Below, piece by piece: positions 53,287 through 63,100 of a DNA stretch of 64,000 bases. Source of the stretch: Petroclostridium xylanilyticum (GTDB taxonomy: Bacteria > Bacillota > Clostridia > SK-Y3); the NCBI RefSeq assembly GCF_002252565.1, contig NZ_NPML01000018.1, positions 365,907 to 429,906 of the forward strand, written 5' to 3'. The position numbers were made by a program, and so were the translations under genes. Every line of letters begins with the position of its first letter. The first letter of the stretch is position 1. Below the pieces are notes generated by a model, which did no database searches, was not told where the DNA came from, and saw only the letters and a list, made by a program, of their open reading frames with translations.

Positions 53287-53834
53287 TATACCACTCTCCT
53301 TGTCTTCAAATCTCCCCAAGTACCTGCTTTTATATTAATCCACGTTGTCTGCTTTACTTCACCCCAGGTTGTATAAGTAAAAGTATAAGTAACCGCCAAA
53401 TGCGCCGGCTTAAGTTCATGTATTGCATTTTGCAGATCTGACAGGTTTGGAGGTATGCCACGGGTACCAATAAATTTAACTTCAAAGCTATATGTTTCAG
53501 GATGTTCGATTACATCGACTTCGCCGTTGTTATAGCTTTCAGCGACAGTTTTTATGAGTGCGGGGGTGACGGTGCCGGTTCCTTTTATCTTTGATAGGAT
53601 GACGTCCCTCCGGTATGCAGCTTCCTTTGAGTTATCAACAGGTATCGTAAGCATCCTTTCCCAATATCCCAGCCCCCAGGTAGCGGTATTAACAAAGCAT
53701 TGCGCCAGAATTTCATTCACAGCATTATAAATATTATCTAGCTCTACTCCTTGGGTGTTGAATATCTCAATGTATTCTTTTATTTCCTGGAATATTTCAG
53801 GCACAAGAGCCTTCATTTCCTCAGTTTTATTCAT
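53286..53834 (-). CDS. Phage tail protein, DUF2313/YmfQ (XkdU-like)
   Basis: 182 aa with WGLGYWERML and YRRDVILSKIKGTGTVT, the conserved YmfQ blocks. Links baseplate to fibre. Overlaps both neighbours by a few bases. Confidence 0.85.
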   Translation of the reverse strand: MNKTEEMKALVPEIFQEIKEYIEIFNTQGVELDNIYNAVNEILAQCFVNTATWGLGYWERMLTIPVDNSKEAAYRRDVILSKIKGTGTVTPALIKTVAESYNNGEVDVIEHPETYSFEVKFIGTRGIPPNLSDLQNAIHELKPAHLAVTYTFTYTTWGEVKQTTWINIKAGTWGDLKTRRVV

Positions 53835-54876
53835 TCACAGTCACCGTCCCGATTACCGGCGTTTGGCAGTTTGCAGCAGTGTACGATATTGGGATGTTTG
53901 ATGTACCACCATTCACCGTTAGGTTTGAATAGTCAACCACACCCGGGGCTTCCAGTATTGCATTTCCGATTTTTGCATAGCTCACAAAATCGTGCATAAA
54001 AGCCACAGACTTAAGATATTCGGATACGCTTGATGTTATATTATAGGTGACCTGCTCCAACGTATAGCCGGCTGCCCTTGATACCGTAACCGATATGTTT
54101 ATATTTAGCTGTGCTGCCGCCTCAACCGTGACACTTGCCCCTATAGGACGGACTGTTTCAATGTATTCCGCTACTGCTGTTACAACCTCACTGCTAGCCG
54201 GTTTTTTGTCGGTGTCTATAAGCACAAGTTTAACAGTCCCGTTTCCGTTCCAGGTCTCAAATACTTTTACACCTCCGACACCTTGCACGCTTAACGCCCA
54301 CAACTTATAAGCATTTAAATTGCCGGATGTAGTAGGCAACTGGACCTTTGTAAGTGTACGCTCCCTTAAAGCCTCATCCGTTTCCTCGTCCTCGCCGTAT
54401 GTGATAATATCGGATAAAAGAGCGGATCCTAATCCAGGTATGTTATCAATAGGAAGTAGATCCCCTACAGGAATGTTTCCCGTTGTTCCCAGAGTTTCGC
54501 ATGTCATTTCAAATACGCCGTCCGATATCTTTTTAGTAGCAACATATACTATTCCGTCAATCCCGAACCTTGAGCCAAGAGGCACGTTGAAGGGATTGTT
54601 TGAACTGCCTTCGAAAACCCCTTTTCTTATCGCAGCTGTAGCCGGTTTCCTGTGCACCCCATACTGCGAGCATATCCTTGTCAGGTATTCACCCTCAGAC
54701 GTGTCAATAAAAGGCAGCTTTAAAAAGTTTTCCAAAAGGAAATATGCCTGTGCAAGCTCGTATGCCGCCGGAGCAAGGGCGTTATAAATAATGCTTCCCT
54801 CTCTCTTATCAAGGCTGTCCGGAACCCTTGCCAGCATGGAATTTAGTATGTTTTCAAATGTCATGTCCTCATACAT
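53827..54876 (-). CDS. xkdT: Baseplate J/gp47-family protein (XkdT-like)
   Basis: 349 aa with the N-terminal SLDKREGSIIYNALAPAAYELAQAY block and central ERTLTKVQLPTTSGNLNAYKLWA, typical of baseplate J proteins. Forms the baseplate wedge. Confidence 0.9.
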   Translation of the reverse strand: MYEDMTFENILNSMLARVPDSLDKREGSIIYNALAPAAYELAQAYFLLENFLKLPFIDTSEGEYLTRICSQYGVHRKPATAAIRKGVFEGSSNNPFNVPLGSRFGIDGIVYVATKKISDGVFEMTCETLGTTGNIPVGDLLPIDNIPGLGSALLSDIITYGEDEETDEALRERTLTKVQLPTTSGNLNAYKLWALSVQGVGGVKVFETWNGNGTVKLVLIDTDKKPASSEVVTAVAEYIETVRPIGASVTVEAAAQLNINISVTVSRAAGYTLEQVTYNITSSVSEYLKSVAFMHDFVSYAKIGNAILEAPGVVDYSNLTVNGGTSNIPISYTAANCQTPVIGTVTVNE

Positions 54877-55280
54877 CAGATATTCACCGCCAATCCCGTG
54901 TTAAATGAGCCGACATCGCTCACAACCTCAAATTCGACGTACAATTCGTCGTCCTGCCTGGTAAATTTAAAGCCGTCAACGCTTGAAATCCTGTCGTCCT
55001 GCATCAATGCCTCCCTGATTCTCCGCTTAATTTCGGCGACAATATATGAGTATTCTTTACCAATCAGGCTTTCAAGCTCTACACCGTAGTTCCAGCTATA
55101 TATCGGATACATATACCTTTCAGTGGATAAAATAAGCTGGACAGCTTGTTTTACTGCTTCCAGCCCATCAGTATATCCTTTTATCGAAACTTCGCTTTTC
55201 GTAGTGTTAATTTTATAAGTTTTAGAAGGCTGTTTAATCTCATTGATTTCAATGCCTCCAATATTGCTTGCCGGTATCAT
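54876..55280 (-). CDS. xkdS: DUF2634 baseplate protein (XkdS-like)
   Basis: 134 aa with the SWNYGVELESLIGK block and the alpha/beta pattern of gp25/DUF2634 wedge proteins. It follows XkdR and precedes XkdT as in PBSX. Confidence 0.85.
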   Translation of the reverse strand: MIPASNIGGIEINEIKQPSKTYKINTTKSEVSIKGYTDGLEAVKQAVQLILSTERYMYPIYSWNYGVELESLIGKEYSYIVAEIKRRIREALMQDDRISSVDGFKFTRQDDELYVEFEVVSDVGSFNTGLAVNI

Positions 55281-55519
55281 TACCTCACCTCCAGAATGTA
55301 ATACTGCTGCCCACCTTCTTGCTGTATCATAAGGACCTTTTTCCCTATATCATACTGGGTTAACACTGGCGGCCATACAAACATTTCAGATGGTATGAGC
55401 AGTTTTTCATTCACTCTTACCGCAAGCGGGGCAACAGTTTCAACCTTTCCGAATACAAGTCTTGTGGGCTTCATACTGTTTATATAGTTCTTTATAATTT
55501 CCTTGATAGCCTCAATCAT
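55280..55519 (-). CDS. xkdR: DUF2577 baseplate hub-associated protein (XkdR-like)
   Basis: 79 aa with GKVETVAPLAVRVNEKLLIP and a C-terminal EGGQQYYILEV, the OB-like DUF2577 pattern. Overlaps the upstream gene by 4 bp. Confidence 0.8.
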   Translation of the reverse strand: MIEAIKEIIKNYINSMKPTRLVFGKVETVAPLAVRVNEKLLIPSEMFVWPPVLTQYDIGKKVLMIQQEGGQQYYILEVR

Positions 55520-56466
55520 AACATCAACTCCAGGCTCATAGTATGAATATTGTTTTTAAATATATGCTTGCAGGAATTTACAATTACATATTGGTTTATG
55601 CCTAAGTCGGATATGCTTACCAATATCCCGCTTCCTGCCCTTACCCTTGTATCACCTAACGCCTCAATGGACAGGGTTTTGGTTTCAGAATTCATAAGCT
55701 TTAAAAGTGCATTAACTTTAGCTTTAATCTGCTCAGGATTCGCGTTTTTATCTGCCGTTTCAAAATACTGAAGTATCCCCCACTTATTGAATGCGCTGCT
55801 GTCCTGGGCTATATAGACGTCCCTCTTACCTGTTGTTTCATTATCTTTTGATATTTTTATAAGGTTATAGGTGTTATCGTCAATACTCTGTCCATACTTA
55901 TACCCGTACGCCAGGCTCGCATCGCCAATTACAAGAGGAAGTCTCATGTTCATAATGTCTGTGAGCGCTAAGCTTCCAAAGTCATCATAAAAGGCATATT
56001 TTCGGCCTGTGCCAATGAGCGTAGTTGAAATACTGTCATATATCATATCCAGGAACGTCTGGTTATCTTTTATGGATGTTGGCAGTTTATATCCGGTATT
56101 GTCCAACTTTCCTACACGGAGCCTGAAATAGTTTGCTATTTTCCGTATAAGCTCATCAACACGCAGCTCCTTTACAACAAAGGTATCTTTTGCTTTAAGG
56201 TATCTTAACTGGTCATAGGCAACAACAGAAATAGCGTTATTCTGCTCTCTTTCGCTGCTGAAAATGTATCCATAAAAAATATTTGCCCCATTAAACCTAA
56301 ACCTTACCGCGGATCCGTTTGCAAATAATACCCCGTCATAAAGGTAACTAAAATCCAGCTTGCTGCAGCCGTTGTTTAACCTGTCGCTAAAGCTGATTTC
56401 TGTAACAAGCTCTGATATTTCATATATTTTGCCGTCAGCTTTGTTTTCAATCAACAATTCTATCAT
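55516..56466 (-). CDS. xkdQ: Baseplate hub protein (XkdQ, late control D-like)
   Basis: 316 aa with VRFRFNGANIFYGYIFSSER and a C-terminal domain ending HIFKNNIHTMSLEL, matching XkdQ/gpD-type hub proteins at the tail tip. Position between LysM and DUF2577 genes agrees. Confidence 0.85.
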   Translation of the reverse strand: MIELLIENKADGKIYEISELVTEISFSDRLNNGCSKLDFSYLYDGVLFANGSAVRFRFNGANIFYGYIFSSEREQNNAISVVAYDQLRYLKAKDTFVVKELRVDELIRKIANYFRLRVGKLDNTGYKLPTSIKDNQTFLDMIYDSISTTLIGTGRKYAFYDDFGSLALTDIMNMRLPLVIGDASLAYGYKYGQSIDDNTYNLIKISKDNETTGKRDVYIAQDSSAFNKWGILQYFETADKNANPEQIKAKVNALLKLMNSETKTLSIEALGDTRVRAGSGILVSISDLGINQYVIVNSCKHIFKNNIHTMSLELML

Positions 56467-57128
56467 GCCAATGATATCACCTGCCCTGGATAGATTAATG
56501 CCGGATTTTTAATGCCAGGATTGAGTTTTGCCAACTGATGATATTTTGAACCATCTCCCAGGAATCGTTTTGCAATTCCCCAAAGAGTATCCCCGCTGGC
56601 AACGGTATACGTTTTTGGTGTGGAAGGCTTTCCTTCTCTTGCTGGTGGGGTAGTGGTTACGGCTTGCTGAGTGTTTGCAGTGCTTTGTCCTGAAATAAAC
56701 ACTTCCTTTTTCCCAAAAGGTTTATACTCAGTTAACTTGAAGCCAACGATATAATCCCCTTCTTCACCAGCGTTTTCAGATATGTCAAGGCTTTCAATCA
56801 AAACCAGTGTGGAAAGGTCATCCCCATCGCCGTTGTTTTTTATAAACCTTACAGGCTCTTTAGCTTCCATCCACTCTTTAAACTTATTCAGGTAAAAATC
56901 TGCTGGTTTAAAGTCACCCGATGTTACAACATACCTGTAGCGTTTGCCCGGCAATTCTGCTTCAAAGCTGTATTTATCAGGCTCTACTCCTGAAGATATT
57001 GATACCTTCCCGAGTTTTAATACATCATAAGTTTCTACAGCCTGCCCTTTTTCAATCTTTATGCTTTCCGGATTCACCGGAAGCCTTATTGTTTCATTAT
57101 TTTTATCAAAAAACACAGCATAGCTCAT
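56463..57128 (-). CDS. xkdP: LysM-containing tail protein (XkdP-like)
   Basis: 221 aa: an N-terminal tail-hub region and a C-terminal LysM domain (YTVASGDTLWGIAKRFLGDGS) after a Thr/Pro-rich linker. It contacts peptidoglycan during injection. Overlaps XkdQ by 4 bp. Confidence 0.9.
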   Translation of the reverse strand: MSYAVFFDKNNETIRLPVNPESIKIEKGQAVETYDVLKLGKVSISSGVEPDKYSFEAELPGKRYRYVVTSGDFKPADFYLNKFKEWMEAKEPVRFIKNNGDGDDLSTLVLIESLDISENAGEEGDYIVGFKLTEYKPFGKKEVFISGQSTANTQQAVTTTPPAREGKPSTPKTYTVASGDTLWGIAKRFLGDGSKYHQLAKLNPGIKNPALIYPGQVISLA

Positions 57129-59062
57129 TATGCATAGCTCCCTTCGGCAGCAATAGCTATTTGCTCTTTCAGTATTTTTTCGATTCTCCCGGTAATCTTA
57201 TCGACATCAGCTTCTTTTGTCACGTTTCCAAATGATATACGGATGTTCGGAGCAAGTGTAGTAGTACTATATTTGTTAATATACTCGCGCTCGGCAATGT
57301 CCTTGAGGTATCTTAAATCTTCCTCCGATATATCCACCTTTCCGGTAACAGGAAGCGCGCCGTTCTTCATGTATTTGTCTATACCAGAGTCTAAATCGCT
57401 CTTTGGTGTCATGAATGACATTATACTTGTCAGTTTATTAAATGCCCCCTGTACATTATCTACAGAGGTTCTTCCGATTTTCTTGCCCCAATCCTTGCCC
57501 ATATCAAATGCAGTCGAATAATCCATCTGTTCAAACCTTTTGAGTCTGATGACGTTTTTATCGCTTTTCAGATTGTCACGCTCAGCTTTCAAAGTATCAA
57601 GAAGGTTTTCCATGCCGCCTGTAATATTTACATTCAGCCCGGGTATGGAATTTATAATCTTTTCAATGCCTTTTGCTATGTTTGTCAAAAAGCTCAACGC
57701 GTTGATAGATAAGTCATAGAAAAGCTTTTTAACGGCATATACAGGATCTATCCATACATTTGCAAAAAATTCTGCTATAGAAACAACAGTATTAGCAAAA
57801 TATGCAAACTTATTATACAAGAAGGCAAACAAAACACCAAAAACACCGCCGACAAAACCTACAACTTCAACAACTGTATCCCCGAATTTGATCATTGCAT
57901 ATAACAAAAATCCAATAGCAGCACCAATTAACAGGATAGGCCAGTTCGCAGTCATCCATGCCGCAGCCTGAGCTAATATCGGCTCTAACATCAGCCAGAG
58001 CTTGATTATTAAAAGATTAATCCGGCCTATTAGAAAGGGGATTTTAATAACTGCCCATGCAGTTAACGCCGCACCTATGGCAATAAGTACCGGCTCGATA
58101 ATCTCCCAGTTTGACTGTATTACATTTCCAACCCATATAAAGCCATCTATCAAAATACCTACCCCTCCTGCAACAAAGTTTATTCCCTGCATAAGTTTTT
58201 CAGTAAAGCTTATAAACGCAGGGGAATTAATAGCCTTGTTAACCTTTTGTATCACAGGCTCAAAAGCTTTCAGGGCTTTGTTCCCAAACTGTGCAAATAC
58301 GTCCCCGAAAGTCCTCGGCATTGTTTCAAACTTTTTATTAATATCCTCACTTGCCTTAAACATAGCATTTTTGATAATGTCAGCAGTAATAACACCGTCA
58401 GCCGACATCTTCTTTAGCTCACCTTTTGACTTTCCTGTAAACTTCGCAATGGCATCCGCAATCATCGGAGCATTTTCCATGATTGACCTGAATTCATCCC
58501 CCTGAAGCTTACCTGCAGCCATGGCCTGCGTAAGCTGGTACAATCCTGCCTGCTGTTCCTGGGCGCTTGCTCCTCCTACTTTGAATGATTTCTGAACCAA
58601 TTCTGTAAAAGCTATAAGTTCATCGTTGCCTGTGAATGCATCCTTTGCAAGCAAGCCCATTTTAGCCACGCTGTCAGCCATAGCCGTATATGAGCCTCTT
58701 GAGCGTTCGGCAGCCTTGAATATTTTATCCTGAAGCTCGGCATTGGTTTGCAATCCATCATTAATGAGTTTAAGCCTTGCTGCTGTATTTGTGTAATTAT
58801 CTGAAATCTCCATGCCTTTCTTAGCCGCCTGAACAGTTAGATAAGCAGCTGCAAGACCTTTTAACGCTCCAACCAGGGAAGTTATCCCTCCAATTCCAAA
58901 GCTTGCTCCTGTTTTTATGTCAGAAAGCTTTTTATTGAAAATATCTGTAGTGTTTGATATAGCCTTCAGCTTATTTTCTGCTGTTGTTGTGCTGGCCATA
59001 ATTTTGTTTATTGCGCTTGTATATCGGTCATTGATTCTAAAAACAGCTTCCAACGTTGGCAA
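57128..59062 (-). CDS. xkdO: Tail tape measure protein (XkdO-like)
   Basis: 644 aa with a TTG start at 59062 and AGGAGGCGG upstream. The tape-measure domain (QAMAAGKLQGDEFRSIMENAP, KMSADGVITADI) is followed by hydrophobic helices (about 290-440). It sets tail length. The ribosome site lies inside the end of the frameshifted chaperone extension. Confidence 0.9.
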   Translation of the reverse strand: MPTLEAVFRINDRYTSAINKIMASTTTAENKLKAISNTTDIFNKKLSDIKTGASFGIGGITSLVGALKGLAAAYLTVQAAKKGMEISDNYTNTAARLKLINDGLQTNAELQDKIFKAAERSRGSYTAMADSVAKMGLLAKDAFTGNDELIAFTELVQKSFKVGGASAQEQQAGLYQLTQAMAAGKLQGDEFRSIMENAPMIADAIAKFTGKSKGELKKMSADGVITADIIKNAMFKASEDINKKFETMPRTFGDVFAQFGNKALKAFEPVIQKVNKAINSPAFISFTEKLMQGINFVAGGVGILIDGFIWVGNVIQSNWEIIEPVLIAIGAALTAWAVIKIPFLIGRINLLIIKLWLMLEPILAQAAAWMTANWPILLIGAAIGFLLYAMIKFGDTVVEVVGFVGGVFGVLFAFLYNKFAYFANTVVSIAEFFANVWIDPVYAVKKLFYDLSINALSFLTNIAKGIEKIINSIPGLNVNITGGMENLLDTLKAERDNLKSDKNVIRLKRFEQMDYSTAFDMGKDWGKKIGRTSVDNVQGAFNKLTSIMSFMTPKSDLDSGIDKYMKNGALPVTGKVDISEEDLRYLKDIAEREYINKYSTTTLAPNIRISFGNVTKEADVDKITGRIEKILKEQIAIAAEGSYA

Positions 59063-59064
59063 GG

Positions 59065-59258
59065 CTACCGCCTCCTTCTTTTAAGCCTAATTTTGTTTGC
59101 TTCTTTTTTCTCTTCCTCAATCTTAACAAGAGTGCTGGCATAAATAAAAGCCTGCTCACGTTGAGGAAGGCTTATAAACACATGCGGCAGCATGTGAAGC
59201 TTTTGCAGGGCATAGTGTGCCATATTGGCCTCACTATCACCCTGCTTTATCAGTTTTT
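59065..59258 (-). CDS. Frameshift extension of the tail assembly chaperone
   Basis: A -1 slip at A-AAA-AAC (59253-59259), directly before the TGA of the upstream gene, continues translation through LIKQGDSEANMAHYALQKLH to IRLKRRRR and a TAG at 59065. It has no clear ribosome site of its own, as expected for a gpG-GT type extension. Length about 64 codons. Confidence 0.75.
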
Positions 59259-59777
59259 TGCCTCTTCCACCAGCTCGTTTATATCCTCATCCAGCCCCGC
59301 AAGCTCCTGTACTTTCTGGGCAAGTACGGCAAATTCACCGATAAGGAGCATTTTCTTCAGCAAATCAGTTTCTCCTAATACCCCGTAAGCTTTCTGAAGC
59401 TCGGCGTTTTTTAAATCAGGGAAGACAACGGCAGAAGCCACAAGCTCGTTTATATACCCTTGTCTATCAAAGGTTTCCGCTCCTGTTTTCTTATCCTTTT
59501 TGGTATATTTTTTCATCAAAAGGTCGTTTTCTTCCTGTGTGACGGGTTTTATCTCCCACTCAACAGGCTTTCCATCCTCAACAAACCTTTTTGATACTAT
59601 TACTTTTTCATTCTTCGGCACTATTGGATTTAAAAATGCTTTAAGGCTCATTACTAAAACCCCCATTTCAGTTACTAGTTTATCTACGGGATCGTTATAT
59701 CGACCGATTTCCTGTTTTCTTTGCAACTCTTCAAGCCATAAATTATCCAGTTCAGCTTTCACCTGTTTGCTTATCAT
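59250..59777 (-). CDS. xkdN: Tail assembly chaperone (XkdN-like)
   Basis: 175 aa with KVIVSKRFVEDGKPVEWEIKP, typical of XkdN/YqbN chaperones that coat the tape measure protein. The end AKN-TGA carries the slippery heptamer for the extended form. Confidence 0.85.
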   Translation of the reverse strand: MISKQVKAELDNLWLEELQRKQEIGRYNDPVDKLVTEMGVLVMSLKAFLNPIVPKNEKVIVSKRFVEDGKPVEWEIKPVTQEENDLLMKKYTKKDKKTGAETFDRQGYINELVASAVVFPDLKNAELQKAYGVLGETDLLKKMLLIGEFAVLAQKVQELAGLDEDINELVEEAKN

Positions 59778-59783
59778 GCTTTA

Positions 59784-60260
59784 TCACCTGTAATTTTGCG
59801 GCAATTTAAAATCACTTAAAACCTCAATGCCATCAGCGGTAAAATCAGTATCGAATGTTGCCATATCCTCGCTGTCGGAGTCCAGCAGTGAAAGCAAATC
59901 GTTGTTGAAAATCACCCCTGTCAATATAACTTCCCTTGCCCCCACAGTGCTAGAAGGATCAAGGTTTTTAAGCTGAAGCTTTATATTCGGATAAACTCCC
60001 GTCTTAAGATAATTCAGCGTGGCTTTGAGCAAATCTCCATTCATAAGGGCCAGTGTCGCAGAACCGGTTATTTTTGCGCCAATGACTTTATGCTGTGTGA
60101 TTTTGTTGCCCAGCATCCTTTTTTCAAGGATTGTCTTTTCAATATTAGCTTCAATCTTCATAACTTCAAACAGTTGCCTGTTCTGGCCGTTTATTGTGAT
60201 ATAAGCCGTGCCTTCATTGGTTGAAAGGGTATCTGCAAGCCTTGTAAAGTTTTCGCTCAT
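59784..60260 (-). CDS. xkdM: Phage tail tube protein (XkdM-like)
   Basis: 158 aa containing NEGTAYITINGQNRQLFEV and GTATL-like blocks of the DUF2001 tail tube family. Directly after the sheath gene, as in myoviruses. Confidence 0.9.
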   Translation of the reverse strand: MSENFTRLADTLSTNEGTAYITINGQNRQLFEVMKIEANIEKTILEKRMLGNKITQHKVIGAKITGSATLALMNGDLLKATLNYLKTGVYPNIKLQLKNLDPSSTVGAREVILTGVIFNNDLLSLLDSDSEDMATFDTDFTADGIEVLSDFKLPQNYR

Positions 60261-60270
60261 GTTTTATCAC

Positions 60271-61572
60271 CTACCTTACATTAACCTTGATGTATATCTT
60301 GTTTACACTATCCACAGGCTGCAGGTTTGCTTCCACAACAACAGCGTCAGGATCCGTTCCTGCACTTACAGCAACATCATCTGCCCCTTCAAAGTTTTGC
60401 AGCACCCCGATACTCTGCAGCTCATTGCAGTACTGTATTATTGCCGCTCTTAAAAGCTGTCTGCCATCTTCGTTATTGTTTATCTTTCCGACATACTGGG
60501 CTTCAAATATCTCTTGTACGTCATTCTGGAAAGCATCCAGCACCCTCATAACCCTGTTGCTTCTCCATGCTTTTGATTTTGGAGGGGCAAAGCTTGTCAG
60601 GCTGTTTATGTCATACTCCAAAACTGCATATCCGTTCTTTGCAGTGAACACCATATGCCCGGCCGTAATGGCTGCTTCTGTTTCAGCATTCGTCAGGCGC
60701 GGGTTTGCATCAACAGCATCCTCGTATTTCGTGAATGTTAGACTCTGGTTCACCTTAGCCGCTGCCGTTGCCCCTGCAACCCATGCACAAGCTTGAGCCG
60801 CAGTTAAAAGAGTTCCGTCTGAAAGTTTTACTCCGTTTTTGACACTGATTATATACTCCTTGTCTGCAGCATTATCAGCCATTACGCATTGAACCATTTT
60901 GCCGTTATTTGCCCTTTCACTAGCAACATGATTAATGTATAAAGCTTGGTCGGCTGAATTCGTTGAAAAGCATGCAATAGTGTTGTAGTCTTGCACCTGC
61001 AGCGCTGCCAAGAATCCGGCATGACCCAACGTAGAATTATCATCTGCACCCCCTGTTAATGTTTGGGTAGTCGCCTCAAACATCCCTGTACCCGTTATGC
61101 TTATCCAATCATTGGCGATAAAATCAGACACATCTGTCAAACCTGTCTGAACGTCAACTGACTTCCCTGATACTAAGGTCTCAACGTCCCAAGCTGCTCC
61201 ATTTTCCGTTATTCTTACCGTTATGTCGTTACCTCTGGCACCTTTATGTTTTGCCGTGGCCGTAATGTTTGCCGCCAATGTTGCGGTAGCTGCCGCACCA
61301 TCATTTATCCTATATACAAGCGCTTTTTGGGCACGTTTCAAAGCCTCGCGAAGCAAAAGCAGCTTTGGATCAGACAGCTCGTAACCAAGCTTTGAAAACG
61401 TGCTTTCACCCTGGTTGACTTCGATTATTGAGCCTACAGGCCCCCACGAAAGGCTAAGGGGCAAGGCAACTATGCCTCTGTCCGAAAGCTCTATGGCCAG
61501 AGGCGCTTCAGTTGAAAAATTGATATATACGCCCGGCCTTACTTTATTTTGAGTAGTAAAGGTTCCTGCCAT
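60271..61572 (-). CDS. xkdK: Phage tail sheath protein (XkdK-like)
   Basis: 433 aa beginning MAGTFTTQNKVRPGVYINF, with LSWGPVGSI and the C-terminal KSKAWRSNRVMRVLDAFQ region of contractile sheaths. Its presence makes the phage a myovirus. It contracts during injection. Confidence 0.93.
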   Translation of the reverse strand: MAGTFTTQNKVRPGVYINFSTEAPLAIELSDRGIVALPLSLSWGPVGSIIEVNQGESTFSKLGYELSDPKLLLLREALKRAQKALVYRINDGAAATATLAANITATAKHKGARGNDITVRITENGAAWDVETLVSGKSVDVQTGLTDVSDFIANDWISITGTGMFEATTQTLTGGADDNSTLGHAGFLAALQVQDYNTIACFSTNSADQALYINHVASERANNGKMVQCVMADNAADKEYIISVKNGVKLSDGTLLTAAQACAWVAGATAAAKVNQSLTFTKYEDAVDANPRLTNAETEAAITAGHMVFTAKNGYAVLEYDINSLTSFAPPKSKAWRSNRVMRVLDAFQNDVQEIFEAQYVGKINNNEDGRQLLRAAIIQYCNELQSIGVLQNFEGADDVAVSAGTDPDAVVVEANLQPVDSVNKIYIKVNVR

Positions 61573-61586
61573 CTAATTCACTCCCT

Positions 61587-61982
61587 TTATTCAAAAATAA
61601 TCTCGTTCATTTTTTCGCATATGGAAGTTTTTATCTCCCTGTATTTAACTGTAAATTTTACGTGAAGAACGTCATCGGTAACGCTTGCTGTCTTATTCAT
61701 TATCTTGTAACCATTTAAAACGTCAAAGGCTCTTAAGATGTTCTGCGATACCTCATAGCATTCATTTTTCATGTCGTATTGGGCTTCTGGGAAATAGGCT
61801 ACGTCAAAAGAAACCGAAGCGCTGTATTTATCGTGAATAGCCTTTTTATATGAACTTTCAACCAGGACTATTAAAAACGACGGAGTTTTAAATCCCTGTG
61901 GAATATCCTCATCATATATTGCAGCATCACGATAAAGTTCATGCAATTTATCCACTATTGCCTGTTTTATTTCATTTACCAT
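61587..61982 (-). CDS. Phage tail terminator-like protein (XkdJ position)
   Basis: 131 aa with QAIVDKLHELYRDAAIYDEDIPQGFKTPSF-type start (DUF6838-like). It lies between the gp10-like and sheath genes, the place of tail completion proteins. Overlaps the upstream gene by 11 bp. Confidence 0.7.
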   Translation of the reverse strand: MVNEIKQAIVDKLHELYRDAAIYDEDIPQGFKTPSFLIVLVESSYKKAIHDKYSASVSFDVAYFPEAQYDMKNECYEVSQNILRAFDVLNGYKIMNKTASVTDDVLHVKFTVKYREIKTSICEKMNEIIFE

Positions 61983-62466
61983 GTTTGCGCTTCACCTCTT
62001 CGACTTCTTTTTTGAATTCATCGACTATAGCCTTATCCACCTTTCCCATAGCCTTTTCAAGCATGAATTTGCCTTTTACAAAGCCTACTGTTTTGCCATG
62101 CCTTACAATCCTGTGCCCGTTGTTGACGTACAAGGCGTAATCAGCAGTATTATAAAGCTTTTTTTCTACTCCTTCGTTAGTTTTTTCCGTGCGGGAAACA
62201 TGCCAGCTTTTCTTTAAATGGCCGCCTACTTTTTTGCTCACATCAAAGCTGACTAATTTTTCTTTTTCAGTCCCTTTATAAGCAATAAACTCAACATGGG
62301 TGGGATAATTTCCTGTAGGAGTATTCTTTTTAACTTCAACCAGCCCTACATTTACAGCTTTAGTTAACATTTTCTTATCAATCTCTTTCACATCTTCAAG
62401 CATAAGCTCAAGCTCTTCCCGGAACTGCTTTAAGCGGATCTCATTTGCCCTCTGGTTGGTGTTCAT
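61972..62466 (-). CDS. HK97 gp10-like head-tail protein (XkdI-like)
   Basis: 164 aa with LKKSWHVSR and YALYVNNGHRIVRHGKTVGFVKGKF, the typical gp10 central motif. It closes the head-tail joint. Confidence 0.85.
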   Translation of the reverse strand: MNTNQRANEIRLKQFREELELMLEDVKEIDKKMLTKAVNVGLVEVKKNTPTGNYPTHVEFIAYKGTEKEKLVSFDVSKKVGGHLKKSWHVSRTEKTNEGVEKKLYNTADYALYVNNGHRIVRHGKTVGFVKGKFMLEKAMGKVDKAIVDEFKKEVEEVKRKHGK

Positions 62467-62795
62467 GCTTTTTCACTCCCTGTAACGGGTACTTCAACAT
62501 GACGGGTATAATAAAAAGGCTTTCCGGCAGTGTATTTACGCTCACTGCCGTTAAACTTTATGATGAGCTTATCACCAGGCAGAACATCAACCCCTGTATC
62601 AAAGAATACCTTATCGCTTGTTTCAATGGCCGGTGTTTCTCCATTACTTACAACAGGAAGCTTCCCCTGAGATAAATGGCAAGGCACGCCTGAGTATTTT
62701 AAAATCTCTGCATGTTTTGTTATCCCGTTTATAACCTGAGATTCTATTCTGTATATATCACAGGTGTGATTTCTAAACCTGTTTAATGCGCTCAT
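62463..62795 (-). CDS. Head-tail closure protein (XkdH-like)
   Basis: 110 aa, beta-rich, with FFDTGVDVLPGDKLII as in phage head closure proteins. It overlaps both neighbours by 4 bp. Confidence 0.75.
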   Translation of the reverse strand: MSALNRFRNHTCDIYRIESQVINGITKHAEILKYSGVPCHLSQGKLPVVSNGETPAIETSDKVFFDTGVDVLPGDKLIIKFNGSERKYTAGKPFYYTRHVEVPVTGSEKA

Positions 62796-63100
62796 CTTGC
62801 CATCCTCCTGTACTTATTGAGTTCAGGCTTGAAACTTAACACAATATCCTCAGCATTTCTTGCATAAGTAATTGAGGCATCGCCTTCTTTAATGCTCTGG
62901 GCAATTTCTCTTATTCCGGCAAGTTCCTCAACCATTGAAACGATCACATAGAAAAGTCCCTGCGGTAACTCTTCCAAATGAGTATACGCAAGGACCTTTT
63001 CTTTTATCTGGTTTACAAAGCTGTTTATGCGTGGCCTGTCGGATTCCTTAAGCTGCGGATTCCTGAGAAAGATTTCATCAATTATCTGCTGGTTCTCCAC
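62792..63100 (-). CDS. Head-tail connector (YqbG/DUF3199-like)
   Basis: 102 aa, helical (INSFVNQIKEKVLAYTHLEEL) with AGIREIAQSIKEGDASITY near the C-terminus, the pattern of gp6-type connectors. Confidence 0.75.
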   Translation of the reverse strand: MENQQIIDEIFLRNPQLKESDRPRINSFVNQIKEKVLAYTHLEELPQGLFYVIVSMVEELAGIREIAQSIKEGDASITYARNAEDIVLSFKPELNKYRRMAR

